This document shows positions 9,857 through 18,866 of a stretch of DNA of 64,000 nucleotides, piece after piece. Below the pieces are notes generated by a model, which did no database searches, was not told where the DNA came from, and saw only the letters and a list, made by a program, of their open reading frames with translations. The stretch is taken from positions 620,001 through 684,000 of the forward strand of contig NC_008048.1 of assembly GCF_000013985.1 (NCBI RefSeq), read 5' to 3'. Position numbers and translations under genes: made by a program. The stretch comes from Sphingopyxis alaskensis RB2256. Lineage in GTDB: Bacteria; Pseudomonadota; Alphaproteobacteria; Sphingomonadales; Sphingomonadaceae. How positions within the stretch are numbered: the first letter of the stretch is position 1; the number at the start of each line of letters is the position of its first letter.

Positions 9857-9938
9857 AGTCTCTCCTTGCAGAGAGCGCGCGCGGCGTTGGGACCGCGTGG
9901 CCCGGCGCCGCGTTTAGGGTGGACCGCGCAAGTGTCAA
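9857..9938 (-). promoter_or_regulatory. serC promoter and structured leader
   Basis: On the minus strand a TTGACA box (9933-9938) is followed after 16 bases by TAAACG (9911-9916), a plausible sigma-70 promoter that would give a leader of about 45 nt. The leader contains an imperfect GGGCC/GGTCCC hairpin and, directly before the ATG, CTCTC-TGCAAG-GAGAG, which would fold the AAGGAG ribosome site into a stem-loop. A conserved serC leader RNA motif has been described in alphaproteobacteria; whether this is a member cannot be decided by eye. Confidence 0.45.
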
Positions 9939-10025
9939 ACAAATTGCGCCGACAGCGCGAAATTTTCGACGAGCGGAGCGAGAGGTATACGGACTGTTCA
10001 CCATTTCGTCGGTATTTTGACACCC

Positions 10026-10727
10026 ATGTTGTTCGCGCCGATTCTGAAACCCCGGACGCTCCTCGCCGTCACCGCCGCGCTCGCGCTATCCGCCTGTTTT
10101 GGCGCGCCCGACGTGATGAAGAAAGACAGCGGAAACCGGCCCGCGGCCAGCAAGCCGACCCGTCCGCAACCGGTCGGTACTCCGTCGTTCACCAGTGCCG
10201 AAGCCCAGCAATGCGCGTTCGACCTTCAGCAGGCCGGGGTGCGCTTCACCCCGCTTCCCAATCAGGATCATGGCGGCGGCTGCACGTCGATCGATTCGGT
10301 GAAGCTGCTCGACGTCGGCGTTCCCGTGTCGGGTCTGGGGCCGATGACCTGCCCGCTCGCGCGCAATTTTTCGGCCTGGGCGCAATTTGCCGTGAAACCC
10401 GCCGCGCGCCGCTATTTCGGGACCGAAGTTGTAAAGATCGAAACCTTCGGCACCTACAGCTGCCGCAACATCTATGGCGGCCGGTCCGGGCGGTTGTCAC
10501 AGCACGCCTATTCGAACGCGATCGACGTGTCGGGTTTCGTCCTCGCCGATGGGCGCCGCATCCTGCTCGACGGCGGGTGGAAGGGCGATCTGGCGTCGCA
10601 GGATTTCCTTCGCGCGCTCCACAAATCGGCGTGCCGCCGCTTCGGCACCGTGCTTGGCCCCGATTACAACGCGGCCCATCACGATCATTTCCACTTCGAT
10701 ATGAGCGGCAACGGCTATTGCCGTTAG
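10026..10727 (+). CDS. Extensin-like lipoprotein
   Basis: A 233-residue predicted lipoprotein: the signal sequence ends in a lipobox LSAC (Cys near residue 24), followed by a linker and an extensin-like C-terminal domain. This domain is related to zinc peptidases of the LAS/M15 type; visible signatures are SQHAYSNAIDVSGF, paired Cys residues and the terminal HHDHFHFDMS metal-type His cluster. A role in peptidoglycan trimming in the periplasm is possible but unproven. ATG at 10026 is preferred over an upstream TTG at 10017; no clear ribosome site is seen. A membrane-anchored paralogue lies at 56143-56877. Confidence 0.85.
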   Translation: MLFAPILKPRTLLAVTAALALSACFGAPDVMKKDSGNRPAASKPTRPQPVGTPSFTSAEAQQCAFDLQQAGVRFTPLPNQDHGGGCTSIDSVKLLDVGVPVSGLGPMTCPLARNFSAWAQFAVKPAARRYFGTEVVKIETFGTYSCRNIYGGRSGRLSQHAYSNAIDVSGFVLADGRRILLDGGWKGDLASQDFLRALHKSACRRFGTVLGPDYNAAHHDHFHFDMSGNGYCR

Positions 10728-10730
10728 CGT

Positions 10731-10827
10731 CGTCATCGCGAGCGCAGCGAAGCAATCTCCAGCGATCGGCGTCGCGCTTCCTGCGCGCGGGCGATTGCCG
10801 TGTCGCCTGCGGCTCGTCGCAATGACG
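10731..10827. repeat. Palindromic repeat of the CGTCATCGCGAGCG type
   Basis: The sequence starts CGTCATCGCGAGCGCAGCG and ends in the near-complement CGTCGCAATGACG, with AAGCAATCTCCAG in the left arm and GCGATTGCC in the right. A related copy lies at 36560-36653. Such roughly 100-bp imperfect palindromes are common intergenic repeats in sphingomonads. Confidence 0.75.
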
Positions 10828-10888
10828 GCGATGAGAATGGTGCGCGGCTGACTTGGCAAAGTCATGCGAAGCGTATAGCCGCTCGCTA

Positions 10889-11764
10889 ATGGCAGAAGAT
10901 AAACAACCCCATCGTTCGCGTTTCCACAAGGCGAAGGACGACGCGCAATTCGCCCAGCAGGCGACCACCACCCCGCAGACCGCGCACCCCGCATATCGGC
11001 TTGCATTCCAGGACAATGATTTCCTGCTGCGCGAAGATTTGCGCCCTGTCCGTTTCCAGCTCGAATTGCTCAAGCCCGAACTCCTGCTCGACGAGGCGGG
11101 AATCGAATCGACGCTCGTCGTCTATGGTTCGGCGCGCATTCCCGAACCCGGAGAGGCCGACGCACTCGAGGCCGCGGCGACCGACGATGCGACGCGCAAC
11201 ATCGCCCGCCGCCTGAAGGCCAAGGCCAAATATTATGACGAAGCGCGCGCGCTGGCGCGGCTCGCGAGCCAATATCCGTGCGACGACAAGGGTTGCCGCC
11301 ACTTCGTTGTCTGTTCGGGCGGCGGGCCGTCGATCATGGAGGCAGCGAACCGCGGCGCCGCCGACGAGGGCCGCGAATCGATCGGGCTCAACATCGTGCT
11401 TCCCCATGAACAGGCCCCCAACCGCTTCGTCACCCCGTCGCTGAGTTTCCAGTTCCACTATTTCGCGCTGCGCAAGATGCACTTCCTGCTTCGCGCGCGC
11501 GCCGTGTGCGTTTTTCCCGGCGGCTTCGGGACGTTCGACGAGATGTTCGAGCTGCTCACGCTCATCCAGACGGGCAAGATCAAGCCGATCCCGATCGTGC
11601 TGTTCGGCAAGGAGTTCTGGCAGCGCGTCGTCAATTTCGAAGCGCTGGTCGAGGAAGGCGTCGTCAGCGCGCGTGACCTCGGCCTCTTCCAGTTCGTCGA
11701 GACCGCCGACGAAGCGTGGAAGATCATTCAGGATTTCTACGCGAATATCGAAGAGCAGCATTGA
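10889..11764 (+). CDS. LOG-family nucleotide-binding protein
   Basis: A 291-residue Rossmann-fold protein of the LOG/TIGR00730 group, often mislabelled lysine decarboxylase. Characterised LOG proteins are cytokinin riboside 5'-monophosphate phosphoribohydrolases; bacterial relatives cleave nucleoside monophosphates. Visible motifs are SGGGPSIMEAANRGA and the active-site PGGFGTFDE at about residue 209. The N-terminal 60 residues form an extension typical of the longer subgroup. ATG at 10889 is preferred to an upstream TTG. Flanked by repeats, it does not appear to be in an operon. Confidence 0.85.
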   Translation: MAEDKQPHRSRFHKAKDDAQFAQQATTTPQTAHPAYRLAFQDNDFLLREDLRPVRFQLELLKPELLLDEAGIESTLVVYGSARIPEPGEADALEAAATDDATRNIARRLKAKAKYYDEARALARLASQYPCDDKGCRHFVVCSGGGPSIMEAANRGAADEGRESIGLNIVLPHEQAPNRFVTPSLSFQFHYFALRKMHFLLRARAVCVFPGGFGTFDEMFELLTLIQTGKIKPIPIVLFGKEFWQRVVNFEALVEEGVVSARDLGLFQFVETADEAWKIIQDFYANIEEQH

Positions 11765-11773
11765 TTTTGAATC

Positions 11774-11943
11774 CCTCCCCCTGATGGGGGAGGCAGCGAG
11801 CCCCGGATCCAGTCCGGGGCGCAGCGGTGGGGCGGGCTATGCCTTACTCGATGGCGCGGGGACGCGCCGTCACCCCCATCCAACGTCGCCTGGCCGGCTG
11901 TCGCGATACAAAGCTGCATATCCTTCCCCATCAAGGGGGATGG
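11774..11943. repeat. Composite REP-like element between LOG gene and cytochrome genes
   Basis: A hairpin CCTCCCCCTGATGGGGGAGG at 11774-11793 and a second imperfect one near 11920-11943 (CCTTCCCCATCAAGGGGGATGG) bound a spacer with a CCCCGGATCCAGTCCGGGG palindrome and CATCCAACGTCGCCTGGCC. The gap separates two convergent genes. Confidence 0.7.
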
Positions 11944-11945
11944 GA

Positions 11946-12389
11946 CTATTTCTGCGCTTGCAGATACAGGATCAGCGCCTTGCGGTCGGTGGCGTCGACC
12001 ACCCCCGCAAAGGCCATGCGCGTGCCGGGGACGTCCTTCATCGGCGCTTTGAGATAGGCGTCGAGCGCGGCTTCGTCCCACACGCCACCCTTGGCCTTCA
12101 TCGCGCCTGAATAGGAAAAGCCTGCCTTTGCCGCGACGGGGGCACCGACGATGCCGTGCAGATTCGGGCCGATACCGTGGCGCCCGCCCTTGTCGACGGT
12201 GTGACAGGCGACGCAGCGGCGGAAGATTTGCTCGCCCATCGCCGCAGTCGGTTCGACCGCGGGCGCGTCGGTCGCCGACTCGCCCGTCGCCGGGCTGTCG
12301 GCCACCGGGTCGTCGGTCGGCGGCGCGTCGCTCTTGCCGCAGCCGGCGAGCAGCAGCGCGCCCGCCAGCAGGACGGGCGCGGTGCGCAT
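11946..12389 (-). CDS. c-type cytochrome lipoprotein
   Basis: A 147-residue class I cytochrome c with a signal peptide and lipobox (LLLAGC, Cys17), an Ala/Asp/Pro-rich linker and a single haem site CVACH near residue 60. The probable distal Met ligand lies in GTRMAFAGV. It is likely anchored on the periplasmic face and carries electrons in respiration. Its ATG overlaps the TAA of the upstream cytochrome gene by one base (TAATG), so the two are translationally coupled. Confidence 0.9.
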   Translation of the reverse strand: MRTAPVLLAGALLLAGCGKSDAPPTDDPVADSPATGESATDAPAVEPTAAMGEQIFRRCVACHTVDKGGRHGIGPNLHGIVGAPVAAKAGFSYSGAMKAKGGVWDEAALDAYLKAPMKDVPGTRMAFAGVVDATDRKALILYLQAQK

Positions 12390-13027
12390 TATTTCGTGGC
12401 TTCGGCCGGGGCGGCGGCGCCTTCGGCCGCCGGGGCGGCCGCGCCTTCTGCAGCCGGTGCAGCGCCTTCGGCAGCGCCCGCTGCGGCATCGGCGGTCGCG
12501 ACCTCTTCGACCGGCGGCAGCGGCAGGTTCGATCCCTGCGTGTTCATATAGACGATCAGGTTCGCGCGATCTTCGGGGCTGCTCAGGCCGGCAAAGGACA
12601 TCTTGGTGCCCGGCGCATATTTACGCGGGCTTTTCAGCCATTCGTCCATGCTCGCGAAGTCCCAGTTTCCGGGAACGCTCTTCAGCGCCTCCGAATAGGC
12701 AAAGCCGGGAACATGGCCATGCGCCTTGCCCAGCGCGCCGTAAAGATTGGGACCGATGCCGTTGGCTCCGCCCGCGTTGATCGTGTGGCATGCCGCGCAT
12801 TTCGCGAATACCGCTTCGCCCTTCGCGGGGTCGGCGGCTGCGAGCAGGTTGGCGAGCGGCACCGCCGATTCGCCGCCGCCTGCACCGGCTTCGGCGTCTT
12901 CGATCGGATATCCGGGCTTTTCGGGGGCGTGGGTCGCGAACAACATGCTCGACCCGATGGTCAGGCCCAGCGCGCATATGCCGGCGAACAGCACCCAGCC
13001 GGCAATGGTATTGTTGCGATTGTCCAT
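12389..13027 (-). CDS. Membrane-anchored cytochrome c (CycM-like)
   Basis: A 212-residue cytochrome with an N-terminal uncleaved membrane helix (about residues 9-31), a linker, one haem site CAACH at about residue 80 and the Met ligand in GTKMSFAGL. This matches the CycM/c552 type that links the bc1 complex to terminal oxidases in alphaproteobacteria. The last 40 residues are a low-complexity tail with AAEGAAAP repeats, not part of the haem fold. The gene is upstream of, and overlaps by one base, the second cytochrome gene. It diverges from pheA. Confidence 0.9.
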   Translation of the reverse strand: MDNRNNTIAGWVLFAGICALGLTIGSSMLFATHAPEKPGYPIEDAEAGAGGGESAVPLANLLAAADPAKGEAVFAKCAACHTINAGGANGIGPNLYGALGKAHGHVPGFAYSEALKSVPGNWDFASMDEWLKSPRKYAPGTKMSFAGLSSPEDRANLIVYMNTQGSNLPLPPVEEVATADAAAGAAEGAAPAAEGAAAPAAEGAAAPAEATK

Positions 13028-13208
13028 GCTCTAACAGCCCCGTTAGCTGGCGCTCGTGTGGGAGCGCCTTTGTGATTTGGAGGCTCCCTTACTGGCGCGG
13101 CGGCGGCGGCGCAAGGGGATGAAATCGGCGGACGGGTCGCCGCCGCGGCTGGTTGCGCGCTGGCGGCGGTGTCGCTATGCGCCGCGGTTCCAGCGTGGGA
13201 AGGCAGTC

Positions 13209-14102
13209 ATGGGCAGTTATTCGGCTTCGGCGCAGCATCTGGTCGACAAAATGCGGGCGCTGGCCCTGGCCGAACCCGCGCGCGGGCTGGCGTTCCAGGG
13301 CGCGCCTGGCGCGAACAGCGACCTCGCCGCGCGCGAATATGACCCGAACTCGCTGCCGCTGCCCTGCTATGCCTTCGAGGATGCGATCGATGCGGTGCGC
13401 GAAGGCCTGGTCGACCGCGCGATCATTCCGATCGAGAACAGCCTGCATGGCCGGGTCGCCGACATTCATTTCCTGCTCCCCGAATCCGGCCTGTCGATTG
13501 TCGGCGAACATTTCCTGCCGATCCGCTATGGGTTGATGAGCCGCAATCTGGGACCGGTGACGCGCGCGATGAGCCACGAACAGGCGCTCGGCCAGTGCCG
13601 CAAATGGTTGCGCGCCAATAATATCGCGCCCGTCGCGCACAGCGACACCGCGGGCGCCGCCGCCTGGGTTGCCGACAGCGACGAGGTCGGGCTCGCCGCA
13701 CTGGCGCCGCCGCACGCCGCCGACCTCTATGGCCTGACGCTGCACGGCACGGGAATGGAGGACGCCGATCATAATATGACGCGCTTCGTCGTGCTCGCGC
13801 GCGAGCCCTTGCGCGATCTTTCGGCAGTCGAAGGGCCGGTGATGACGACCTTCATGTTCGAGGTGAAGAATATCCCCGCTGCGCTCTACAAGGCGCTCGG
13901 CGGCTTTGCGACCAACGGCGTCAACATGACCAAGCTCGAAAGCTATCAGACGGGCGGCAGCTTTGCCGCGACCAAATTTTACGCCGACATCGTCGGCGCG
14001 CCGGGCGACGAACGTGTCGACCGCGCGCTGGAGGAGCTGGATTTCCAGACCAAGTCGCTGCGCCTGCTCGGCACTTATCCGCAGGCGCGCCCGCGTCCCT
14101 GA
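13209..14102 (+). CDS. pheA: Prephenate dehydratase
   Basis: Converts prephenate to phenylpyruvate in phenylalanine synthesis. The 297-residue product is monofunctional: a dehydratase domain (FQGAPGANSDLAA, IPIENSLHGRV, and HNMTRFVVLA near the active-site Thr-Arg-Phe) followed by an ACT domain with TNGVNMTKLESY, where phenylalanine would bind for feedback inhibition. No chorismate mutase domain is present. ATG at 13209 was chosen because GGGAAGG lies 6 bases upstream; the open frame extends further 5' but without a ribosome site. Confidence 0.96.
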   Translation: MGSYSASAQHLVDKMRALALAEPARGLAFQGAPGANSDLAAREYDPNSLPLPCYAFEDAIDAVREGLVDRAIIPIENSLHGRVADIHFLLPESGLSIVGEHFLPIRYGLMSRNLGPVTRAMSHEQALGQCRKWLRANNIAPVAHSDTAGAAAWVADSDEVGLAALAPPHAADLYGLTLHGTGMEDADHNMTRFVVLAREPLRDLSAVEGPVMTTFMFEVKNIPAALYKALGGFATNGVNMTKLESYQTGGSFAATKFYADIVGAPGDERVDRALEELDFQTKSLRLLGTYPQARPRP

Positions 14103-14107
14103 GCCTT

Positions 14108-14782
14108 TCAGTTGCCGCGGCGGCGCAGCATCCGCGCGGTCATCGACGTCTGGACGACAAACAGCGTGACGAGGATGCTCGCGACGACGAGCGCGAACAG
14201 GTCGAACGCCGAAAAATTGGTTCCGGCAACGTCGGCGCCGCCGACGACGGGCATGAGCGCGGTCATCGCCATCAGCATCAGCCGCAGTTCGGTCGGCCCG
14301 CCCGCCATATAGGACAGGCGGAACTCGCCCAGAATCTTCGCCGAAATGAAGGTGTGGATCGACAGCAGGAAATAGCCGATCACGCCCATCAGCGCGACGT
14401 CGAGCCGCATATAGGGGCTCATGCCGATCGCGCTGATCATCAGGAAGGTCGCGATCGCATCGACGCTGTGATCGACGAAATAACCATAATTCGGCCGCTC
14501 GATCCCCCGCCAGCGCGCCAGGCTGCCGTCGAGCGAATCGCCGAACCAGTTGACGATATAGCCGACAAGGCACAGCCCCAGCCATTCGCTGTCGAACCAG
14601 CTGAGCAGATACCCCGCGGCGACGAGCACCGCGCCTGCAAAGCCGAGCGCGGTGAGCTGGTCGGGCGTCACCCACGCGGGCAGCCGCGCGCACAGCCAGT
14701 TGAGCAGGCGGCGCTCGCCGCGCGCGAGGATATTCTGCTGGATGCGGACCGGCGCCTTGGCGACGGGTTCATATTTGCTCAT
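14108..14782 (-). CDS. CDP-alcohol phosphatidyltransferase family protein
   Basis: A 224-residue membrane enzyme with several hydrophobic helices and a complete CDP-alcohol phosphotransferase signature DGSLARWRG...GYFVDHSVD (Asp residues in the DxxDGxxAR...GxxxDxxxD pattern), which binds the metal and CDP-diacylglycerol or CDP-alcohol in phospholipid synthesis. The alcohol substrate cannot be told; the open N terminus and location differ from pgsA and pssA. ATG at 14782 is preceded by AGAGG. Convergent with pheA, 5 bases apart. Confidence 0.85.
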   Translation of the reverse strand: MSKYEPVAKAPVRIQQNILARGERRLLNWLCARLPAWVTPDQLTALGFAGAVLVAAGYLLSWFDSEWLGLCLVGYIVNWFGDSLDGSLARWRGIERPNYGYFVDHSVDAIATFLMISAIGMSPYMRLDVALMGVIGYFLLSIHTFISAKILGEFRLSYMAGGPTELRLMLMAMTALMPVVGGADVAGTNFSAFDLFALVVASILVTLFVVQTSMTARMLRRRGN

Positions 14783-14901
14783 GCGGGCCCTCTGCTGCCG
14801 TCTGTCACAAAAGCGCCAGCCGGATGTCATCGAGCCGTCATAGAAGCAAAGTCGCAAATGCGAAAGGGCAGCGCGTTCGCCGCGCCGCACCTGGGCAGCA
14901 A

Positions 14902-15393
14902 TCAGTCGCGCCAGGGACCGATTTCACCGACCTCGCCGATCGTGCGGAAGCGCACCGCGCCATCGACCCATGCGACCTCCCACATCGGCGCCGGGCGCGC
15001 CCATTCGCCGATGACGAACAGGGGCAGCTTGTTGGCGGCGACGAAGGCCAGGTCGTCGGCGGTCGGGCCGGGCACAATCGTTTCGGACCGCTGGTGCAGC
15101 CGCACCACCGCCAGCGTCCCGTCGGGCGGCGCGGGGAGCGACTGGCGCACGGGAAAGCCCAGGCTGGCGGCGACCACCGGATACCCCTTGTCGTCGCGCG
15201 CGATGAGCAGCACCTTGTCGGCGGTCGGCCAGGGCCCCCCGACCGGTCGTCCCGCGACCTTGCGCCCCGCGATCGCGGCAAATTCGCGCAGGTCGGTATC
15301 GGCAACCGGCGCGGGGTGCGCGACCGGGGCTTCCGACGGCGTCGCAGCGGGATCGGCGGTCAGCGCCGCGGCGAACAGCAGGGCAGCGATCAA
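14902..15393 (-). CDS. Hypothetical secreted protein
   Basis: A 163-residue protein with a short hydrophobic N terminus (LIAALLFAAALTADPA) that looks like a signal peptide, then a soluble domain of unknown function. No ATG is available: the frame is closed upstream, and the first usable start is TTG at 15393, which overlaps the polA stop (TTGA). A GGGG stretch 8 bases upstream may serve as ribosome site. It is therefore probably coupled to polA. I do not recognise the family. Confidence 0.6.
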   Translation of the reverse strand: MIAALLFAAALTADPAATPSEAPVAHPAPVADTDLREFAAIAGRKVAGRPVGGPWPTADKVLLIARDDKGYPVVAASLGFPVRQSLPAPPDGTLAVVRLHQRSETIVPGPTADDLAFVAANKLPLFVIGEWARPAPMWEVAWVDGAVRFRTIGEVGEIGPWRD

Positions 15394-18203
15394 TGCGCGT
15401 CGCCCCAGCTCTTACCTGTGCCGATCTCGACCTCCAGCGGGACCGAGAGTTTGAGCGCCGGCTCGGCGGCGCCCATCATCACCGCGCGGATCACCTCGCC
15501 CGCCGCTGCGGCCTTGTCCTCGGGCGCCTCGAACACCAGTTCGTCATGGACCTGAAGCAGCATCTTGACATCCGCGAGGCCCGCATCCGCAAGCGCGCCC
15601 GGCATCCGCGCCATCGCGCGCTTGATCAGGTCGGCGCTCGTGCCCTGGATCGGCGCGTTGATCGCGGCGCGCTCGCTTCCCGCGCGCTCGTTCTGGTTCG
15701 CCGCCTTGATGCGCGGGAACCAGGTCTTCCGGCCGAACAAGGTCTCGGTATAGCCGCGCGCGCGCGCGGTTTCGAGCGTGTCGCTGATATAGTCCGAGAT
15801 GCCGGGGAAGCGCTCGAAATAGCGGCTGATGAGCGCCTGCGCCTCGTCGGGGGTGATTTCGAGCCGTCCGGCGAGACCCCAGCGCGAAATGCCATAGAGG
15901 ATCGAGAAATTGACCGTCTTCGCCTTGCCGCGCGTGTCGCGGTTGACCTCGCCGAACAGCTCGATCGCGGTCGCGGCGTGAATGTCGTCGCCGCGGGCGA
16001 AGGCCTCTTTCAGCTCGGGGACATCGGCCATATGCGCCGCGAGCCGCAATTCGATCTGGCTATAGTCGGCGGCAATCAGCACATGGCCCGGCGCGGCGAT
16101 GAAGGCGTCGCGGATCTGCCGCCCGACTTCGGTGCGGATCGGGATATTCTGAAGGTTCGGATCGGTCGATGACAGTCGCCCCGTCTGCGCGCCGACGAGA
16201 CTGTAGCTGGTGTGGACGCGCCCGGTCGTGGCGTTCACCTGTTCCTGCAAGGCGTCGGTATAGGTCGATTTCAGCTTGGCGAGCTGGCGCCATTCGAGGA
16301 TTTTGCGCGCAATCGGTACGCCGTCGCGTTCGAGCCGTTCCAGCTCATTCTGGTCGGTCGACCAGTCGCCCGACTTGCCCTTGCGCCCGCCCTTGAGGCC
16401 CATCTTGTCGAACAGGATTTCGCCGAGCTGCCTGGGGCTGCCGATCGCAAAGGGCTGACCTGCGAGGGCGTGGATTTCGCCCTCGATGCGCAGCATCTCG
16501 TTCGCAAACTCGCCCGACAGCTTGGCCAGATAGTCGCGGTCGACCATGATGCCGGCGCGTTCCATGCCCTCGACGACCGCGGCCAGCGGCCTGTCGACCA
16601 TCTCGTAGACGCGCGTCCCGCCTTCGAGCGGCAGGCGGAGCTTGAGCAGCTTCCACAGCCGCCACGCGACCTCGGCATCTTCGGCGGCATATTCGGTCGC
16701 GCGGTCGAGTTGCACTTCGGCGAAGCTGATCTGCGACTTGCCAGTGCCGCACACGTCCTTGAACGACAGGCAGACATGGTCGAGGTGCAGCTTGGCAAGC
16801 TCGTCGAGCCCGTGCTGGTGCTTGCCCGCGTCGAGCGCAAAGCTCATCAGCAGCGTGTCGTCATAGGGCGCGACGGTGACCCCGTGCTGCGCGAGCACGC
16901 CAATGTCATATTTGAGGTTGTGCCCGACCTTGAGCACCGCATCGTCGGCAAACAGCGCGCCGAGGCGCTCCAGCGCGTCGCCCATCGCGATCTGTTCGGG
17001 CTTTTCGGCGAACATGTCGGTGCCGCCGTGACCGAGCGGAATGTAACAGGCCTTGCCCGCCCCGGTCGACAGGCTCACCCCGACGAGCCGCCCGGTAACG
17101 CTGTCCAGGCTCGCGGTCTCGGTGTCGACCGCGACGACATGCGCCGCGCGCGCGTCGGCGATCCAGCGGTCGAGCGCCTCGATCGTCGTCACCGTTTCAT
17201 AGCGCGCGCGGTCGATCGGCGGCATCGACGGCAATGTCGGGGTCGAAGGCGCATCGGCAGCGGGCGTCACGGGCGCTGCCCCCGCACGCGGCAGCGTCGG
17301 CGGCCCCGCGGGCGCGGTGCCGAGATCGAGCTTCGCCGACAGCGAACGGAAACCATGTTCGTCGAGGAACAGCTTGAGCGGTTCGGGCGGGATCGCGCCA
17401 AGCTTGAGCGCGTCGAGCGGGTCCGGCAGCGGACAATCGCGCTTGAGGTCGACCAGGATGCGCGAAAGCTCCGCCATCGCACGATGTTCGATCAGATTCT
17501 CGCGCAGCTTGCCGGGCTTCATCGTTTCGGCGCCGTCGAGCGCGGCGGTCAGGCTGCCATATTCCTGGATCAGCTTCGTCGCGGTCTTCGGCCCCACGCC
17601 GCGCACGCCGGGAACATTGTCGACGCTGTCGCCCATCAGCGCGAGCACGTCGCCGACCAGATCGGGGGTGACGCCGAACTTCTCGTTCACCGCGTCGATC
17701 CCCAGCCGGACATTCTTCATCGTGTCGAGCATGTCGACATGCGGGCCGCCTGCGGGCTCGCGGATCAATTGCATCAGATCCTTGTCCGACGACACGATGG
17801 TGACGTCCCACCCTTCGCGCACCGCAGCTTCGGTATAGCTCGCAATCAGATCGTCGGCCTCGAACCCCTCCATCTCGATGCACGGCAGGGAGAAAGCGCG
17901 CGTCGCGTCGCGGATCAGCGGGAATTGCGGGACCAGATCCTCGGGCGGGTCGGGGCGGTTCGCCTTATACTGGTCGTAAATCTCGTTGCGGAACGACTCG
18001 CTCGAATGGTCGAGGATCACCGCAAGGTGCGTCGGCCCGTCCGCGTCGTGCAGATCCTTCGCGAGCTTCCACAGCATCGTGGTGTAGCCGTAAACCGCAC
18101 CGACCGGCACGCCCCTGGGGTTGGTCAGCGGCGGCAGGCGGTGATAGGCGCGAAAGATATAGCTGGAGCCATCGACCAGATAGAGGTGATTCTTCTCGGA
18201 CAT
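15390..18203 (-). CDS. polA: DNA polymerase I
   Basis: Repair and Okazaki-fragment polymerase, 937 residues. The three domains are complete: an N-terminal 5'-3' exonuclease (DGSSYIFRAYH, GFEADDLIAS, GVRGVGPKTA), a proofreading 3'-5' exonuclease with DTETASLD intact, and the polymerase with motif A DYSQIELR, motif B KTVNFSILYG and motif C VHDEL. An Ala/Pro/Thr linker near residue 300 separates the first two domains. The product ends four bases into a small secreted-protein gene. Long opposite-strand frames here are shadows. Confidence 0.98.
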   Translation of the reverse strand: MSEKNHLYLVDGSSYIFRAYHRLPPLTNPRGVPVGAVYGYTTMLWKLAKDLHDADGPTHLAVILDHSSESFRNEIYDQYKANRPDPPEDLVPQFPLIRDATRAFSLPCIEMEGFEADDLIASYTEAAVREGWDVTIVSSDKDLMQLIREPAGGPHVDMLDTMKNVRLGIDAVNEKFGVTPDLVGDVLALMGDSVDNVPGVRGVGPKTATKLIQEYGSLTAALDGAETMKPGKLRENLIEHRAMAELSRILVDLKRDCPLPDPLDALKLGAIPPEPLKLFLDEHGFRSLSAKLDLGTAPAGPPTLPRAGAAPVTPAADAPSTPTLPSMPPIDRARYETVTTIEALDRWIADARAAHVVAVDTETASLDSVTGRLVGVSLSTGAGKACYIPLGHGGTDMFAEKPEQIAMGDALERLGALFADDAVLKVGHNLKYDIGVLAQHGVTVAPYDDTLLMSFALDAGKHQHGLDELAKLHLDHVCLSFKDVCGTGKSQISFAEVQLDRATEYAAEDAEVAWRLWKLLKLRLPLEGGTRVYEMVDRPLAAVVEGMERAGIMVDRDYLAKLSGEFANEMLRIEGEIHALAGQPFAIGSPRQLGEILFDKMGLKGGRKGKSGDWSTDQNELERLERDGVPIARKILEWRQLAKLKSTYTDALQEQVNATTGRVHTSYSLVGAQTGRLSSTDPNLQNIPIRTEVGRQIRDAFIAAPGHVLIAADYSQIELRLAAHMADVPELKEAFARGDDIHAATAIELFGEVNRDTRGKAKTVNFSILYGISRWGLAGRLEITPDEAQALISRYFERFPGISDYISDTLETARARGYTETLFGRKTWFPRIKAANQNERAGSERAAINAPIQGTSADLIKRAMARMPGALADAGLADVKMLLQVHDELVFEAPEDKAAAAGEVIRAVMMGAAEPALKLSVPLEVEIGTGKSWGDAH

Positions 18204-18261
18204 GGCGGGCGGTGTAGCAGGGGGAAAGGGGGCGGCCTAGCGCGATGGTTCCGCTTTCTTC

Positions 18262-18720
18262 CTATGCGCCGCGCGGTCGCGGGGGCAGGTCGAAATGCAT
18301 CACATCCTCGCGCGCGCCGAGCCCGGTGTATAACGCAACCGCGGGGTCGTCGCCATGGTCGGCCTGGACGAACACCGCCCAGGCGCCGGTTTCGGCGGCG
18401 ATATGTTGAAGCTCCCCGATCAGCGCGGTGGCGATACCGCAGCGGCGGTGCGCGGCATCGACCGCGAGGTCATAGAGATAGATTTCGCTGCGCGCCGCCT
18501 CAAGCTTCGGTAGCTCATAGGCGGTGAGGCCGCCGACGATGTTGCCGTCCAGTTCGGCGACCAGCACGATCACCCCCTCGCGGCCAAGCTGGCGCGCCAG
18601 CCATGCGTCGTCGGGACGGTCGGCGCGATAGGTTTCGGGGTCGTCGAAGGCGGCGCCATAGACCGCGTTCAGCGCGCGCACTGCGGCGATGTCGCCGGGG
18701 CCGAGGCGGCGGACGATCAT
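18262..18720 (-). CDS. AAC(3)-I-like GNAT acetyltransferase
   Basis: A 152-residue GNAT protein that closely resembles the integron-borne aminoglycoside 3-N-acetyltransferases of the AAC(3)-I group: the blocks RSEIYLYDLAVD, HRRCGIATALIGEL, FVQADHGDDPAVALYTGLG and DVMHFDL match my recollection of that family almost residue for residue. Its natural substrate in this chromosome may not be an aminoglycoside. ATG at 18720 is favoured; a GTG four codons upstream is possible. It lies 58 bases from polA, with a MITE-like element upstream. There is no integron attC-like site that I can see. Confidence 0.8.
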   Translation of the reverse strand: MIVRRLGPGDIAAVRALNAVYGAAFDDPETYRADRPDDAWLARQLGREGVIVLVAELDGNIVGGLTAYELPKLEAARSEIYLYDLAVDAAHRRCGIATALIGELQHIAAETGAWAVFVQADHGDDPAVALYTGLGAREDVMHFDLPPRPRGA

Positions 18721-18866
18721 CGCGCGCGCCACCGCTCGACGCCCTGCCAGCCGAGCCGCCTGGCCGAAATCACGAACTCGCGACCCAACCCGCCCGAGCC
18801 CGGGAGAAGGATTTTTGCGGTGGGGGTCATGCTGCGCTCCGTTGGCCGTCCGAACACCGCCTGCCC

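Noticed and set aside
16212..18527. 771-codon open frame on the plus strand, antisense to polA
   Set aside because: No recognisable domain; polA on the other strand has every expected motif.
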